A stretch of 64,000 nt of DNA. Origin: Curtobacterium flaccumfaciens pv. betae (GTDB lineage: Bacteria > Actinomycetota > Actinomycetes > Actinomycetales > Microbacteriaceae). Of the stretch, positions 8,211 through 17,461 are shown one piece after another. Position numbers and translations under genes: made by a program. The notes below the pieces were generated by a model that searched no databases, had not been told where the DNA came from, and worked only from the letters and a program-made list of their open reading frames with translations. Each line of letters begins with the position of its first letter. Position 1 is the first letter of the stretch. Location of the stretch: assembly GCF_026241855.1 (NCBI RefSeq), contig NZ_JAPJDC010000001.1, positions 2,232,001 through 2,296,000 on the forward strand. The letters are read 5' to 3'.

Positions 8211-9449
8211 TCATGCCCGACCCCACCCGCCGCCGGTGGCGACGACGAGTCCCTGCAGCTGTGCGAGCGCGAGCGCGTCGGCGACGTCGGCCGTCGACAT
8301 CCCGGCCCGGCGGGCGATCTCGGCCTCGGGCAGGGCGCGACGGCCGAGCGCGTCGAGCACCCGGAGCACCTCGGGGTCCTGCCGGCCGGACAGGAGCGGT
8401 TCGTCCGGCACCGCTCCCCCGCTGGTACCGGTCGCGGGCCTCGCCGCCGCGACCGGATCCCCGGGGTGGACGACGATCTGCGCCCGCCCCTGTGCGATGA
8501 GCCGATGGCACCCGACCGACGCCGAGGACGCGAACGCTCCCGGCACCGCGAACACGGGCCGGCCGAGCTGTGCGGCGTGGTGGGCGGTGTTGAGCGCCCC
8601 GGACCGGGCGCCCGCTTCGACCACGACCGTGACGTCGGCCAGCGCGGCGATCAGCCGGTTCCGGGCGAGGAAACGCCACCGCGTCGGTCGTGTCCCCGGT
8701 GCCGACTCGGCGAGCAACGCCCCCTGCCGGGCCACGTTGTGGAGCAGTTGCGCGTTCCCCACCGGGTAGAGCTGGTCGATGCCGCCGGCCAGGACTGCGA
8801 CGGTGGGCGTTCCGGCGGCGACGGCGACACGGTGCGCCACCGCGTCGATGCCGTAGGCACCCCCGCTCACGATGCGGCACCCGGCGTCCGCCGCCGTCGA
8901 GGTGATCTCCGCCGCGGCCTCGGCACCGGCCACCGTGTTCGCCCGGGACCCCACGACCCCGAGCGCCGGCATCCCGTCGCCGAGGTGCGCCCCTGAGCTG
9001 CGCGTCCAGAGGACCACCGGGGCGTGTGGCCCGAGGTCGTCCATCGCCGACGGCCACCCGTCGCTCCCGGGGACCAGCAGACCGGCTCCGACCGCACCGG
9101 CCGCCGCGAGCACGTCGCCCGCCTCGACAGTGGCCAATCGGGGCCGCCACCGTTCCACCGCGGTCTGCAGCACACCGAGCAGCACCGCTGGGTCCTCCGC
9201 ACCCGGCACCTCGGCGTCGACGCAGCATCCCAGCAGCGAATCGAAGTCCTCGTCCGCGGCGAGCAGCACCGCACCGAGCGCACGCTCCGGTCCGAGGCCG
9301 GTGAGGAGCTCGCCGGCGACGGAGTCCCCCGGTTCGACGACGGCCGACCAGGCGACCCGTGCCGCGGCCTGCACCGGGTCCACCGCGGCACCGCTCGGCC
9401 CGAGCAGGCGCGCCACCGTGTCGAGGAGCTCCGTGCCCGCCGGGATCAC
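8211..9449 (-). CDS. dprA: DNA-processing protein DprA
   Basis: Loads RecA on incoming single-stranded DNA during transformation. The 412-residue product has a helical N-terminal region, a Rossmann-like DprA core (VVGSRANT 165-172, SGGAYGID 195-202, then PTRWRFLARNR) and a C-terminal winged helix (about 350-410). The GTG at 9449 overlaps the comM stop in a GTGA, so the two are translationally coupled. A longer in-frame reading upstream runs antisense-like through comM and is rejected. In non-competent actinobacteria this gene is still conserved. Confidence 0.95.
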   Translation of the reverse strand: MIPAGTELLDTVARLLGPSGAAVDPVQAAARVAWSAVVEPGDSVAGELLTGLGPERALGAVLLAADEDFDSLLGCCVDAEVPGAEDPAVLLGVLQTAVERWRPRLATVEAGDVLAAAGAVGAGLLVPGSDGWPSAMDDLGPHAPVVLWTRSSGAHLGDGMPALGVVGSRANTVAGAEAAAEITSTAADAGCRIVSGGAYGIDAVAHRVAVAAGTPTVAVLAGGIDQLYPVGNAQLLHNVARQGALLAESAPGTRPTRWRFLARNRLIAALADVTVVVEAGARSGALNTAHHAAQLGRPVFAVPGAFASSASVGCHRLIAQGRAQIVVHPGDPVAAARPATGTSGGAVPDEPLLSGRQDPEVLRVLDALGRRALPEAEIARRAGMSTADVADALALAQLQGLVVATGGGWGRA

Positions 9450-10969
9450 AGCGCGCTCCGCAATGCGAGGGCACCGCGGACGTGCACACCCGTGGGCCGC
9501 TCCACCGCGTCGAGGTCGGCGAGCGTCCACGCCAGTCGCATCACGCGGTCCCAGCCGCGCATGGTCAGGGTGCCGAGGTCGAGTGCCCGGTCGAGGTCTG
9601 CCGTCGACCCGGGTTCGATGCGCCCCTCGGCCCGGAGCCACGCCCCGGTGACCTCGGCGTTGCGCGACCATCCCGTCCCGTGCAGGCGCTCCGCCATCCG
9701 GGCGCGGGCTGCCGCGACCGCCGCACGGGCGACCGCCGTCGTCGGGGTGCTGCCGTCGGCGTCCCGCATCCGACCCGTCGTCACCCGCGGCACCAGCACC
9801 CGGATGTCCATCCGGTCGAGCAGTGGCCCCGACATCCGACCGAGGTACCGGCGCACGGTGCTCGCCGAGCACTCGCACGGCTGCCCGTGCGCACCACCGG
9901 AGTTGCCGCACGGGCAGGGGTTCGCCGCCAGGACGACCTGACAGCGTGCGGGGAACTCGGCTGCACCCGCCGCACGGTGGATCGTGATCCGACCGGACTC
10001 GAGCGGCTGCCGGAGCGCGTCGAGGACGGCCCGCGGGAACTCCGGCGCCTCGTCGAGGAACAGGATGCCCCCGGTGGCGCGCGACACGGCTCCGGGGCGC
10101 AGGACCCCCGACCCGCCGCCGATGAGCGAGACCGCCGACGCGGAGTGGTGCGGGGCTTCCCACGGTGGCTTCGTGCTCCACGAGGCGGGACCCAGCCCGG
10201 CGACGGACCGGACCGCGGCGACCTCGAGCGCGGTCTCGTCGTCGAGGTCGGGCAGCAACCCGGGCAGCCGCTCGGCGAGCATGGTCTTGCCCGCGCCCGG
10301 TGGCCCGAGCAGCAGTGCGTGGTGTCCCCCGGCCGCCGCGGCGATGAGGGCTCGGACGCCGACCGGGTTCCCCACGACGTCCGACAGCTCGGCCACGGGA
10401 CGCGGCACCGACGTGACCGGGACCGGCAGCACCGGATCGACCTCGACCGCCGGCAGGAGTGCCCCGGCGTCGATCGCCGCCGCCCGCAACGAGTCCACGC
10501 CGCTGATCCGCACCCCGCCGACCACGCGGGCCTCGGTCAGGTTGCCGACGGGCAGCACCACGCGGTCCGCACCGGCGTCGCGCGCGGCGACCAGCATCGG
10601 GATCACCCCGGGGACCGGACGCACCCGCCCGTCGAGCCCGAGCTCGCCGATGTAGACGATGCGCTCCGAGACGTCCGGCGCGAGACCGGCTCCGGCGAGC
10701 ACGGCCATCGCGATGGCGAGGTCGAACCCCGATCCGCGCTTCGGGATCGCCGCCGGGGTCAGGTTCACGGTGATCCGACGTGCGGGCAGCGGGCACCCCG
10801 CGTTCGCCGCCGCGGATCGCACGCGTTCCCGTGCCTCTCCCAGTGAGGTGTCCGGCAGACCGATGATGCTGAACGCCGGGAGCTGACTGGTCAGGTGCGC
10901 TTCGACCTCGATACGGCGACCGGTGACCCCGAGCAGCGCGACCGCGGCAGCGCGACCGATGCCCGTCAC
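9446..10969 (-). CDS. comM: YifB/ComM family Mg-chelatase-like AAA ATPase
   Basis: AAA+ helicase-like protein. ComM promotes branch migration during transformation in Vibrio and Haemophilus. The 507-residue product has the N-terminal ChlI-like domain (about 20-140), Walker A GPPGAGKTM (222-230), a FLDEAPEF Walker B region, the Cys-rich CPCGNSGG insert and the C-terminal Mg-chelatase domain. It is linked by GTGA overlaps to yraN upstream and dprA downstream, so yraN-comM-dprA is one operon. Confidence 0.95.
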   Translation of the reverse strand: MTGIGRAAAVALLGVTGRRIEVEAHLTSQLPAFSIIGLPDTSLGEARERVRSAAANAGCPLPARRITVNLTPAAIPKRGSGFDLAIAMAVLAGAGLAPDVSERIVYIGELGLDGRVRPVPGVIPMLVAARDAGADRVVLPVGNLTEARVVGGVRISGVDSLRAAAIDAGALLPAVEVDPVLPVPVTSVPRPVAELSDVVGNPVGVRALIAAAAGGHHALLLGPPGAGKTMLAERLPGLLPDLDDETALEVAAVRSVAGLGPASWSTKPPWEAPHHSASAVSLIGGGSGVLRPGAVSRATGGILFLDEAPEFPRAVLDALRQPLESGRITIHRAAGAAEFPARCQVVLAANPCPCGNSGGAHGQPCECSASTVRRYLGRMSGPLLDRMDIRVLVPRVTTGRMRDADGSTPTTAVARAAVAAARARMAERLHGTGWSRNAEVTGAWLRAEGRIEPGSTADLDRALDLGTLTMRGWDRVMRLAWTLADLDAVERPTGVHVRGALALRSAL

Positions 10970-11355
10970 AGCACACCCGCCAGGTGCTCGACGACCGTGC
11001 GGGGACCGTCGACGTGGACCGCGACGACGTCCACCCGGACCGCGCGCGCCGAGACCTCGGGATGCGCGTCGAACCACTCGGGCACGAGTCGTCGCATCCG
11101 GGTGAGCTTCGCAGCGGTGATCGCCTCGAACGGGTGGCCGGTCGCGGCCCCGGAACGGGTCTTCACCTCGATGAACGCGAGTGTGCAGGAATCCCAGGCG
11201 ACGATGTCGATCTCGCCGCGGGCACACCGCCAGTTCCGCTCGAGCACGCGGAATCCCCGCGCCTCGAGCCAGACCACCGCTCGTTCTTCACCGAATCGTC
11301 CGAGTCGACCGTTCCGGAGCGACCGCCCCGGTGGACGTTGCACGTCTTGTTCCAT
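10966..11355 (-). CDS. YraN/UPF0102 family endonuclease-fold protein
   Basis: 129 residues, complete UPF0102 domain. The restriction-endonuclease-like core is visible as GEID (47-50) and EVK (63-65, within FIEVKTRSG). The biochemical role is not settled. It is nearly always beside rnhB or comM-dprA in bacteria, consistent with nucleic-acid processing. It heads the yraN-comM-dprA operon, with its stop overlapping the comM GTG. Confidence 0.93.
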   Translation of the reverse strand: MEQDVQRPPGRSLRNGRLGRFGEERAVVWLEARGFRVLERNWRCARGEIDIVAWDSCTLAFIEVKTRSGAATGHPFEAITAAKLTRMRRLVPEWFDAHPEVSARAVRVDVVAVHVDGPRTVVEHLAGVL

Positions 11356-11452
11356 GTCGTTGCCTCCACGACAACGATCTCCGGAACGAACGCCCCGATC
11401 GGCGGAGTCAGAGAGTCTGTGGAATCAGCACGGGCGAATTGCCCTCTGTGGA

Positions 11453-11494
11453 GGAAAGAAGAAGGACCCGGGCGATCGAGATCACCCGGGTCCT
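11453..11494 (-). terminator. Rho-independent terminator after lsr2
   Basis: On the minus strand AGGACCCGGG, a 12-nt loop and CCCGGGTCCT are followed by TCTTCTTTCC. It starts 13 bp after the lsr2 stop and insulates lsr2 from yraN. Confidence 0.85.
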
Positions 11495-11507
11495 GCTGCG
11501 ACGAGCG

Positions 11508-11858
11508 TCAGTGCGCTGCTGCGTAGGCTTCCTGCACCTGCGTCGAGATGCGGCCGCGGGACGAGACCTCGTACCCGTTCTCCTTGGCCCACTCGCGGAT
11601 CTTGCCGAGCTCTTCCGAGTTGCCACGCTTCGGGGCGGACTTCGGGGCGGAACCGCCGCCGGTGCGACGACCGGAGACCTTGCGCGCTGCGGCGATGTAG
11701 TCGGAGATCGCCTCGCGGAACTTGTCGACGTTGTCGTTCGACAGGTCGATCTCGTACGACGAGCCGTCGAACGCGAATTCGACCGTCCGGCCTTCACCGG
11801 TGGTGATGGGGGAATCGTCGAGGTCGTCGACGAGCTGGACGGTGACCTTCTGTGCCAT
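11508..11858 (-). CDS. lsr2: Lsr2-family nucleoid-associated protein
   Basis: Actinobacterial H-NS analogue that bridges DNA and silences AT-rich, often foreign, genes. The 116-residue product has the N-terminal dimerisation domain (MAQKVTVQLVDDLD onwards), a basic Gly/Ser/Pro linker (about 60-80) and the C-terminal DNA-binding domain with the AT-hook-like RGR at 101-103. The flanking region 11859-11975 is unusually AT-rich for this genome, which would suit autoregulation. It has its own terminator, so it is monocistronic. Confidence 0.96.
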   Translation of the reverse strand: MAQKVTVQLVDDLDDSPITTGEGRTVEFAFDGSSYEIDLSNDNVDKFREAISDYIAAARKVSGRRTGGGSAPKSAPKRGNSEELGKIREWAKENGYEVSSRGRISTQVQEAYAAAH

Positions 11859-11975
11859 GGGGTGCTCCTGTTCGTGGGGCGGTTAAATCCCCATCAGAAT
11901 AGCGCGAACAATTCACCGCCGGTCCGGATCAGCGGCGATTCACCCAGAAAGAAGCAGAAGAAAGGAAATTGACGA

Positions 11976-12299
11976 TCACTCGTCGAGTGCGAGTTCCTTC
12001 GGCAGTTCGAGTTCCCGCGTCGTGAGTTCCTCGACGTTCACGTCCTTGAACGTGAGTACCCGGACGCCCTTGACGAACCGGTCGGAACGGTAGACGTCCC
12101 AGACCCAGACGTCGTTCATCGTCAGTTCGAAGTAGAAGTCGTGCTCCGTGTCACGGCGCACGAGTTCGACCTCGTTCGCCAGGTAGAAACGGCGCTCCGT
12201 CTCGACCACGTAACGGAACTGCGACACCACGTCTCGGTACTCGCGGTACAGGGCCAGCTCGACCTCGCGGTCGTAGTCGTCGAATTCGTCCTCATCCAT
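11976..12299 (-). CDS. DUF2469 domain protein
   Basis: 107 residues, acidic, no membrane segment. It begins MDEDEFDDYDREVELALYRE and contains YVVETERRFYLANEVEL, the pattern of the small actinobacterial DUF2469 family. Function is unknown. It nearly always sits next to rnhB and lepB, as here. The ATG at 12299 is used because it matches the family start. A GTG three codons earlier is also possible. Confidence 0.92.
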   Translation of the reverse strand: MDEDEFDDYDREVELALYREYRDVVSQFRYVVETERRFYLANEVELVRRDTEHDFYFELTMNDVWVWDVYRSDRFVKGVRVLTFKDVNVEELTTRELELPKELALDE

Positions 12300-12344
12300 T
12301 GCGCCCACAGTCTACGGCGACCCAGGGCCGAGCGGGCGACGGGC

Positions 12345-13052
12345 TCAACCCGCGACGGCGTCGAGTTGGTCGAAGCCGTCCAGCGCGACGCTCGAAGCCT
12401 GGTGCAACCAGGACTTCCGGTGCAGCGCGTGCGCCCCGATCGTCCGGATCGCGTCGTAGTGCGCCGTCGACCCGTAGCCCTTGTTCGACACCCACCCGTA
12501 GTGCGGAGCCTCGTCGTGCGCCGAGATCATGAGCGCGTCACGGGCGACCTTCGCCACTACCGACGCCGCGGCCACCGAGGCACAGTCTCGGTCGGCCTTG
12601 ACCCGGACGACGACCTCGAGCGGATCGGCTGCCGGACGCAGCGACGCGGGCAGGGCGCGGCTCAGCCAGTCGAACGAACCGTCGAGCACCACCACCGCGC
12701 CGTCGAGCGACACCCCGTCGGCGACCAGGGAGCCGAGCGCCTGCGCACCCGCTGCGCCGAGGGCCGGGACGATGCCCTGCTGGTCGACGAAGTCCGCCGA
12801 TGCCATACCGACCGCCGTGCGTGCCCAACGCTGCACGACGGGCACCAGGTCGGTGCGGCGCGCTTCGGAGAGCAGTTTGGAATCAGCGAGCCCCTGGGGC
12901 ACACGACCGATGTCGAGCGTCACCGCGGCCACACCGACGCCGACCGGACCGGCGATGGCGCCACGGCCGACCTCGTCCATGCCGATGACCGTCACGCGGC
13001 CCTCGGCGAGCAGACGTTTCTCGAGCCGGAGCGACGGCCGGACGGCGGTCAC
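12345..13052 (-). CDS. rnhB: ribonuclease HII
   Basis: Removes ribonucleotides misincorporated in DNA and R-loop RNA. The 235-residue product has the catalytic GMDEVGRG motif (D26, E27), the VLDGSFDWL aspartate and the ASVVAKVARD segment, then GWVSNKGYGST. The GTG start at 13052 overlaps the lepB stop (GTGA), indicating coupling. A longer upstream in-frame reading overlaps lepB and is Arg-rich, so it is not used. Confidence 0.96.
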   Translation of the reverse strand: MTAVRPSLRLEKRLLAEGRVTVIGMDEVGRGAIAGPVGVGVAAVTLDIGRVPQGLADSKLLSEARRTDLVPVVQRWARTAVGMASADFVDQQGIVPALGAAGAQALGSLVADGVSLDGAVVVLDGSFDWLSRALPASLRPAADPLEVVVRVKADRDCASVAAASVVAKVARDALMISAHDEAPHYGWVSNKGYGSTAHYDAIRTIGAHALHRKSWLHQASSVALDGFDQLDAVAG

Positions 13053-13792
13053 TCGTCGCGCTCCTCCACGCCGGCGAACACCTCGGGATGGTCGTCGAGC
13101 CACGTCCAGCGGCTCGCCGGCCAGGAGATGACGAACGCGCGGCCCGTCACGTCGGACATCGGGACGAAGCCCTTCGACGGGGTGTCGCCGTTGTACCGGG
13201 AGTCCTTCGAGTCGTTCCGGTTGTCGCCCATCACCCAGATGGTGCCCTTCGGCACGGTGACCGAGAAGTCGGTCGCCGAGGCCGGGGCGCCGGCGGGGAG
13301 CTTCAGGTACGGCTCCTTGATCGGCACACCGTTCACCGACATCTGCCCGAGGTCGTTGCAGCAGGACACCTTGTCACCGGGCAGACCGATGACGCGCTTG
13401 ATCAGGTGGTCGTCGCTGTCACCGGTGCCGAGACCGACCTGGGTCAGGGCCCAGTCGATCGCCTTGGCGGGCTGGGTGTCCGGCGTGACGCTCGGCACCT
13501 CGGATCCGGTGAGCCAGCCGCCCGGGTCCTTGAACACGACGACGTCTCCCCGCTTCAGCGCCACGGCGCCGGGGACGAGCTCGTTGACGATCACCCGGTC
13601 GTTGATCTGCAGCGTGTTCTCCATCGACGCCGACGGGATGTAGAACGACCGGATCAGGAACGTCTTGACCAGGAACGACACGAGCAGCGCCGCGATGAAG
13701 ATGATGACGAGGTCGCGGACGAATGTGAGGACACCGTTCCGTTGCTTCTCGGCACGTGGCCTGCGCCCGGAATCCTCTGTCGTGTCCGTCAT
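13049..13792 (-). CDS. lepB: signal peptidase I
   Basis: Membrane serine protease that cleaves Sec/Tat signal peptides. The 247-residue product has a short basic cytoplasmic end, one TM (about 26-46) and the catalytic PSASMENTL box with Ser56. The general-base Lys is K132 (LIKRVIGLPGD), followed by the GDNRNDSKDSR box. The ATG at 13792 gives the expected short N-terminus. A further 37 upstream residues in frame fall on the rplS terminator. Confidence 0.96.
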   Translation of the reverse strand: MTDTTEDSGRRPRAEKQRNGVLTFVRDLVIIFIAALLVSFLVKTFLIRSFYIPSASMENTLQINDRVIVNELVPGAVALKRGDVVVFKDPGGWLTGSEVPSVTPDTQPAKAIDWALTQVGLGTGDSDDHLIKRVIGLPGDKVSCCNDLGQMSVNGVPIKEPYLKLPAGAPASATDFSVTVPKGTIWVMGDNRNDSKDSRYNGDTPSKGFVPMSDVTGRAFVISWPASRWTWLDDHPEVFAGVEERDE

Positions 13793-13832
13793 TTCCGCTC
13801 TCGTTCGAACCACTGACTCCCCGCAATGGGAA

Positions 13833-13874
13833 GAGCCCCCCGTCGATGCACAACCGTACATGGACGAGGGGCTC
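13833..13874 (-). terminator. hairpin terminator between rplS and lepB
   Basis: On the minus strand GAGCCCCTCGTC and GACGGGGGGCTC (12 bp including one G-U) enclose an 18-nt loop that can itself pair (CATGTAC/GTGCATC). TTCCC follows. Probably a partial terminator that lets some readthrough into lepB-rnhB. Confidence 0.65.
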
Positions 13875-13914
13875 GCAGCGTCGTCCGGCTCGCGGACGTT
13901 CACTGTGAAGGCGA

Positions 13915-14271
13915 TCAGGCGTCGCGCTTCTCCTTGATCTTGCGGCGGGCCGCCTTGCCGCGGAGCTCGCGCAGGTAGTAGAGCTTCGCACGACGGACGT
14001 CACCCTTGGTGACGATCTCGATGTGGTCGATGATCGGCGAGTGCACGGGGAACCAGCGCTCGACGCCGACCTGGAAGCTCACCTTGCGGACCTTGAAGGT
14101 CTCGCCGATGCCGTGGCCCTGACGGCCGATGACGACTCCCTGGAAGACCTGGATACGCGAGCGCGTGCCTTCGATGATGTTGACGTGCACCTTGATGGTG
14201 TCGCCGGGACGGAAGTCCGGGACGTCGGTACGCAGCGATGCTGCGTCGACGTTGTCGAGGAGCTGGCTCAT
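13915..14271 (-). CDS. rplS: 50S ribosomal protein L19
   Basis: Large-subunit protein at the subunit interface. The 118-residue product is full length, with [32 protein letters not shown] and the [16 protein letters not shown] core, and a basic C-terminus. The start ATG at 14271 fits the family ([14 protein letters not shown]). In many bacteria trmD directly precedes rplS. Here map lies between them on the other strand. Confidence 0.98.
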   Translation of the reverse strand: MSQLLDNVDAASLRTDVPDFRPGDTIKVHVNIIEGTRSRIQVFQGVVIGRQGHGIGETFKVRKVSFQVGVERWFPVHSPIIDHIEIVTKGDVRRAKLYYLRELRGKAARRKIKEKRDA

Positions 14272-14439
14272 GGTGGGTTTCACTCTCTGCGGACGCGCAC
14301 GGGTCGCCGCGGATCGAAGGTTCGGAAAGTGGTGGTGCGTGCCCGGTGTCGGCGACTCCCCCGTGGCAGAGTCCAGCCAGGGCACAGCGTTCAATACTGC
14401 CACAGAGAGCGCGGGAGACAAAACGACGAGGATGGACCC

Positions 14440-15231
14440 ATGATCGAACTCCGCACCCCCGCCGAGCTGGACGGACTGCGCGTCGCCGGCCGGTTCGTGG
14501 CCGACGTCCTCGACGAGCTGCTCGAGACCGTCGACGTCGGCGTCAACCTGCTCGACCTCGACCGCGTCGCGGCCCGGATGATCGCCGAACGCGGCGCGGA
14601 GAGCTGCTACGTCGACTACCACCCGTCGTTCGGCATGTCGCCGTTCGGCAAGAACCTCTGCACCTCGGTGAACGACGCCGCCCTGCACGGCCTGCCGCAC
14701 GACCACACCCTGCAGGACGGCGACCTGGTGAGCCTGGACTTCGCCGCGAGCGTGGACGGCTGGGTCGCGGACTCCGCCGTCAGCGTCCAGGTCGGCACGC
14801 CGCGCGACGAGGACCAGGCCCTGATCGCCACGGTCGAGCGAGCACTCGCCGCCGGCATCGCGCAGGCGACTCCCGGCAACAAGCTCGGCGACGTCTCGCA
14901 CGCCATCGGTCACGTCGCACACGAGGCCGGTCACGACGTGAACCTGCAGTTCGGGGGGCACGGCGTCGGTCGCACCATGCACGGGGACCCGCACGTGCCG
15001 AACGACGGCCGTCCGGGTCGCGGCCTGAAGCTCCGACCGGGGCTGGTCGTCGCGATCGAGCCGTGGCTCATGCAGACGACCGACGAGCTCTACCAGGACG
15101 ACGACGGCTGGACCCTGCGCAGCGTCGACGGCTCACGTGCCGCGCACGTCGAACACACGGTCGCGGTCACCGAGGCCGGCCCCGAGGTCCTGACCCTGCG
15201 TCGCGCCCAGCGCGCCGACCCGACCGCCTGA
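14440..15231 (+). CDS. map: type I methionine aminopeptidase
   Basis: Removes N-terminal Met from nascent proteins. The 263-residue product carries all five metal ligands of the pita-bread fold: D100, D111, H174, E207, E238, plus the substrate His H83. The ATG at 14440 has GAGGAT about 6 nt upstream. A nearer ATG at 14432 runs straight into a stop. It is transcribed divergently from rplS and convergently with trmD, interrupting the usual trmD-rplS pair. Confidence 0.96.
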   Translation: MIELRTPAELDGLRVAGRFVADVLDELLETVDVGVNLLDLDRVAARMIAERGAESCYVDYHPSFGMSPFGKNLCTSVNDAALHGLPHDHTLQDGDLVSLDFAASVDGWVADSAVSVQVGTPRDEDQALIATVERALAAGIAQATPGNKLGDVSHAIGHVAHEAGHDVNLQFGGHGVGRTMHGDPHVPNDGRPGRGLKLRPGLVVAIEPWLMQTTDELYQDDDGWTLRSVDGSRAAHVEHTVAVTEAGPEVLTLRRAQRADPTA

Positions 15232-15235
15232 CGGA

Positions 15236-15271
15236 CTGGAGGCACGGTGCGGGCCCGCCCCGTGCCTCCAG
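15236..15271. terminator. long palindrome at the map/trmD convergent end
   Basis: CTGGAGGCACGGTGCGGG pairs with the following CCGCCCCGTGCCTCCAG arm with a single mismatch. It begins 4 bp after the map stop. It is a member of the GGAGGC-palindrome family and probably a bidirectional terminator. Confidence 0.75.
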
Positions 15272-15292
15272 GCAGACCCGGCGGGGCCGGGT

Positions 15293-15351
15293 TTCGTGCT
15301 CAGCGACAGTTCACGCGGAACGAACCGCGAGGAGTGTCGCTCAGCCCGAAA
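15293..15351. repeat. imperfect inverted repeat, GCGACAGTTCAC family, copy 1
   Basis: TTTCGTGCTCAGCGACAGTT begins an arm that pairs imperfectly with a second arm containing TGTCGCTCAG and ending in CCGAAA. The same sequence, but with a perfect stem, recurs at 30563-30622 beside another palindrome, so this is a dispersed intergenic element. Confidence 0.65.
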
Positions 15352-15380
15352 ATCGTCCAGCGGACAAGCGCGCGAGCCGG

Positions 15381-16073
15381 TCAGGCAGGCGGCAGCAGGT
15401 CCGGACGGACGCGCCGTGTCCGCTCCAGCTGCTGCTCGTGCCGCCAGGCACCGACGCGGGCGTGGTGCCCGCTGAGCAGGACGTCGGGGACGTCGAGGCC
15501 GCGCCACGACGCGGGCTTGGTGTACGAGGGGTACTCGAGCAGGCCGTCCTCGTGAGACTCCTCGACCAGCGACTCGGGGTTGCCGACGACGCCGGGGACG
15601 AGTCGGCCGACAGCCTCGATCATCGCCATCGCGGCGACCTCGCCGCCGTTCAGCACGTAGTCGCCGAGCGAGAGCTCGACGACGGTGGCGCGCGACGCCG
15701 CCCACTCGAAGACGCGGGCGTCGATGCCCTCGTACCGCCCGCAAGCGAACACGAGGTGCTCCGACGTCGACGCGAGTGACCGCGCGATCGACTGCGTGAA
15801 GGGCGTGCCGGCCGGCGTCGGGACCACCAGGGTCGACGAACCGTCGGGCCGGAAGAGCGCCTCGAGCGCCTGCGCCCACGGCTCCGGCTTCATCACCATG
15901 CCGGCGCCACCGCCGTACGGGGTGTCGTCGACGGTGCGGTGCCGGTCGGTGGTCCAGGACCGCAGGTCGTGCACGTGCAGGTCGAGCAGTCCGCCGGAGC
16001 GGGCCTTGCCGAGCAGGGACACGTCGAGCACGGAGAAGAACTCCGGGAAGATCGTGACGATGTCGATCCGCAC
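15381..16073 (-). CDS. trmD: tRNA (guanine37-N1)-methyltransferase
   Basis: SPOUT methyltransferase that makes m1G37 and prevents +1 frameshifting. The 230-residue product starts with [13 protein letters not shown] and has the [15 protein letters not shown] loop. The trefoil knot is recognisable as [12 protein letters not shown] and [11 protein letters not shown]. The GTG at 16073 lies 5 bp after the rimM stop. It is the last gene of rpsP-khpA-rimM-trmD. Confidence 0.97.
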   Translation of the reverse strand: MRIDIVTIFPEFFSVLDVSLLGKARSGGLLDLHVHDLRSWTTDRHRTVDDTPYGGGAGMVMKPEPWAQALEALFRPDGSSTLVVPTPAGTPFTQSIARSLASTSEHLVFACGRYEGIDARVFEWAASRATVVELSLGDYVLNGGEVAAMAMIEAVGRLVPGVVGNPESLVEESHEDGLLEYPSYTKPASWRGLDVPDVLLSGHHARVGAWRHEQQLERTRRVRPDLLPPA

Positions 16074-16078
16074 GGGGA

Positions 16079-16624
16079 CTAGTCCGTGACCGTCTCGGGG
16101 CGCGAGGTGTCCTCGGGGTCCTCGAACAGCCCCTGCGGCGGCGTGACCGTGACGGTGCCGGCGGCGATGTCGACCGCGGGCACGATGGCCGAGACGAACG
16201 GCACGAGGACCTCGCCGCGGGACGGCGTGTCGATCGCGAGCAGGTCCTGTGCGGGCATGTGGTCCACGCGGGCGACGGTGCCGACCTCGACGCCGTCACG
16301 CAGGACCTTGAGCCCGACGAGCTGGTGGTCGTACCAGGCGTCGTCCTCACCGGTCTCGGCGTCGGCGTCCTGCTCGACCCAGAGGATGATGCGCGCCAGG
16401 GACTCGGCTGCGGTGCGGTCGTCGATCCCGGCGAAGAACGCGACGGGGTGACCGTTGTACCAGCGGAGTTCGTCCAGCTCGAGAGTCTTGCCCGACCACG
16501 GTGAGTCGTCGGGGACCTGGAGCGTGAAGGTGGCGCCCGGGGTGAACCGACGATCCGGGTCGTCGGTGTAGAGCTCGAGCTTGATGCCGCCCTTGAGCCC
16601 GTGCGCCTTCGTGATTCGACCCAC
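16079..16624 (-). CDS. rimM: 16S rRNA processing protein RimM
   Basis: Binds S19 and assists maturation of the 30S head. The 181-residue product has the N-terminal barrel with [20 protein letters not shown] and a PRC-barrel C-terminal half ending [12 protein letters not shown]. The only usable start is the GTG at 16624. The nearest Shine-Dalgarno (GGAG) is 15 nt away, so translation probably depends on coupling to khpA, whose stop is 19 bp upstream. Confidence 0.94.
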   Translation of the reverse strand: MGRITKAHGLKGGIKLELYTDDPDRRFTPGATFTLQVPDDSPWSGKTLELDELRWYNGHPVAFFAGIDDRTAAESLARIILWVEQDADAETGEDDAWYDHQLVGLKVLRDGVEVGTVARVDHMPAQDLLAIDTPSRGEVLVPFVSAIVPAVDIAAGTVTVTPPQGLFEDPEDTSRPETVTD

Positions 16625-16643
16625 CCGGAGCTGGGTCGTCTCC

Positions 16644-16880
16644 CTAGGAATCGGTGTCCACCACGTCGACCCGCACGCGCTTGCCGTCGGCCAGGGCCGT
16701 GACGAGGGTGCGGAGCGCCTTGGCGGTGCGCCCGGCGCGACCGATCACGCGGCCGAGGTCCTCGGGGTGCACGCGCACCTCGAGGACCTCGCCGCGTGGG
16801 GAGGTGGAGCTGGCGACGCGCACGTCGTCAGGGTGATCGACGATCCCCTTGACGAGGTGCGTCAGCGCGGATTCGAGCAA
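16644..16880 (-). CDS. khpA: KH-domain RNA-binding protein KhpA
   Basis: 78-residue single KH domain with the GxxG loop in GRVIGRAGRTAKAL. KhpA with KhpB binds many small RNAs and mRNAs and affects cell division in Gram-positives. It begins with a TTG 3 bp after the rpsP stop and has no good ribosome-binding site, so it is probably translated by re-initiation. The rpsP-khpA-rimM-trmD order is standard in Actinobacteria. Confidence 0.94.
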   Translation of the reverse strand: MLESALTHLVKGIVDHPDDVRVASSTSPRGEVLEVRVHPEDLGRVIGRAGRTAKALRTLVTALADGKRVRVDVVDTDS

Positions 16881-16883
16881 GGA

Positions 16884-17297
16884 CTACGCCTCGGTCGTCT
16901 CGTCGGCGGTCTCGGCGTCGTCGGCCTTGGCGGCGGGAGCCGTCTTCTCCGACTTCGGCTTGAGCACGGCCTTCTTCGAGGAGTCGACCTGGAAGGCCGG
17001 CTTCGGCTCGGCGACCTTGACCTTGGACTCGGTGTCCTTCTCGCCCTTGAACTTGGCCCAGTCGCCGGTCAGCTTGAGGAGGGCCGCGACCTGCTCGGTC
17101 GGCTGCGCGCCGACGCCGAGCCAGTAGAGCGCACGCTCGGACTCGATCTTGATGACCGAGGGCTCCTCGGTCGGGTGGTACTGACCGATCTCCTCGAGGA
17201 CACGACCATCGCGCTTGGTGCGCGAGTCGGCGACGACGATGCGGTAGTAGGGCGCACGGATCTTACCGAGACGCTTCAGACGGATCTTGACAGCCAC
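16884..17297 (-). CDS. rpsP: 30S ribosomal protein S16
   Basis: First gene of the rpsP operon. The 137-residue product has the canonical core ([19 protein letters not shown], then [10 protein letters not shown]) in about 90 residues, then a Lys/Ala/Glu-rich tail typical of actinobacteria. The GTG at 17297 has CAGGAG about 6 nt upstream. Sequence upstream of this start in the same frame is unrelated to S16. Confidence 0.97.
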   Translation of the reverse strand: MAVKIRLKRLGKIRAPYYRIVVADSRTKRDGRVLEEIGQYHPTEEPSVIKIESERALYWLGVGAQPTEQVAALLKLTGDWAKFKGEKDTESKVKVAEPKPAFQVDSSKKAVLKPKSEKTAPAAKADDAETADETTEA

Positions 17298-17461
17298 AAT
17301 TGCTCCTGTTTGCTTTCGTTGTGGTTGAACTGGAACCGCGGGCGTGGGGGCACACACGGCGAAAGCTCGAGAGAGATCGCTCACAGCTGGATAGAGGGTC
17401 GAGCTGCGGCGATTCGACCGTTCATTCTTGCAGATTCCCGGCCGTGATGCGAGCCGACTCG

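Noticed and set aside
8211..10976. Single 921-residue DprA-containing protein
   Set aside because: The upstream part is an out-of-frame reading of comM. The GTGA overlap at 9446-9449 gives a normal DprA.
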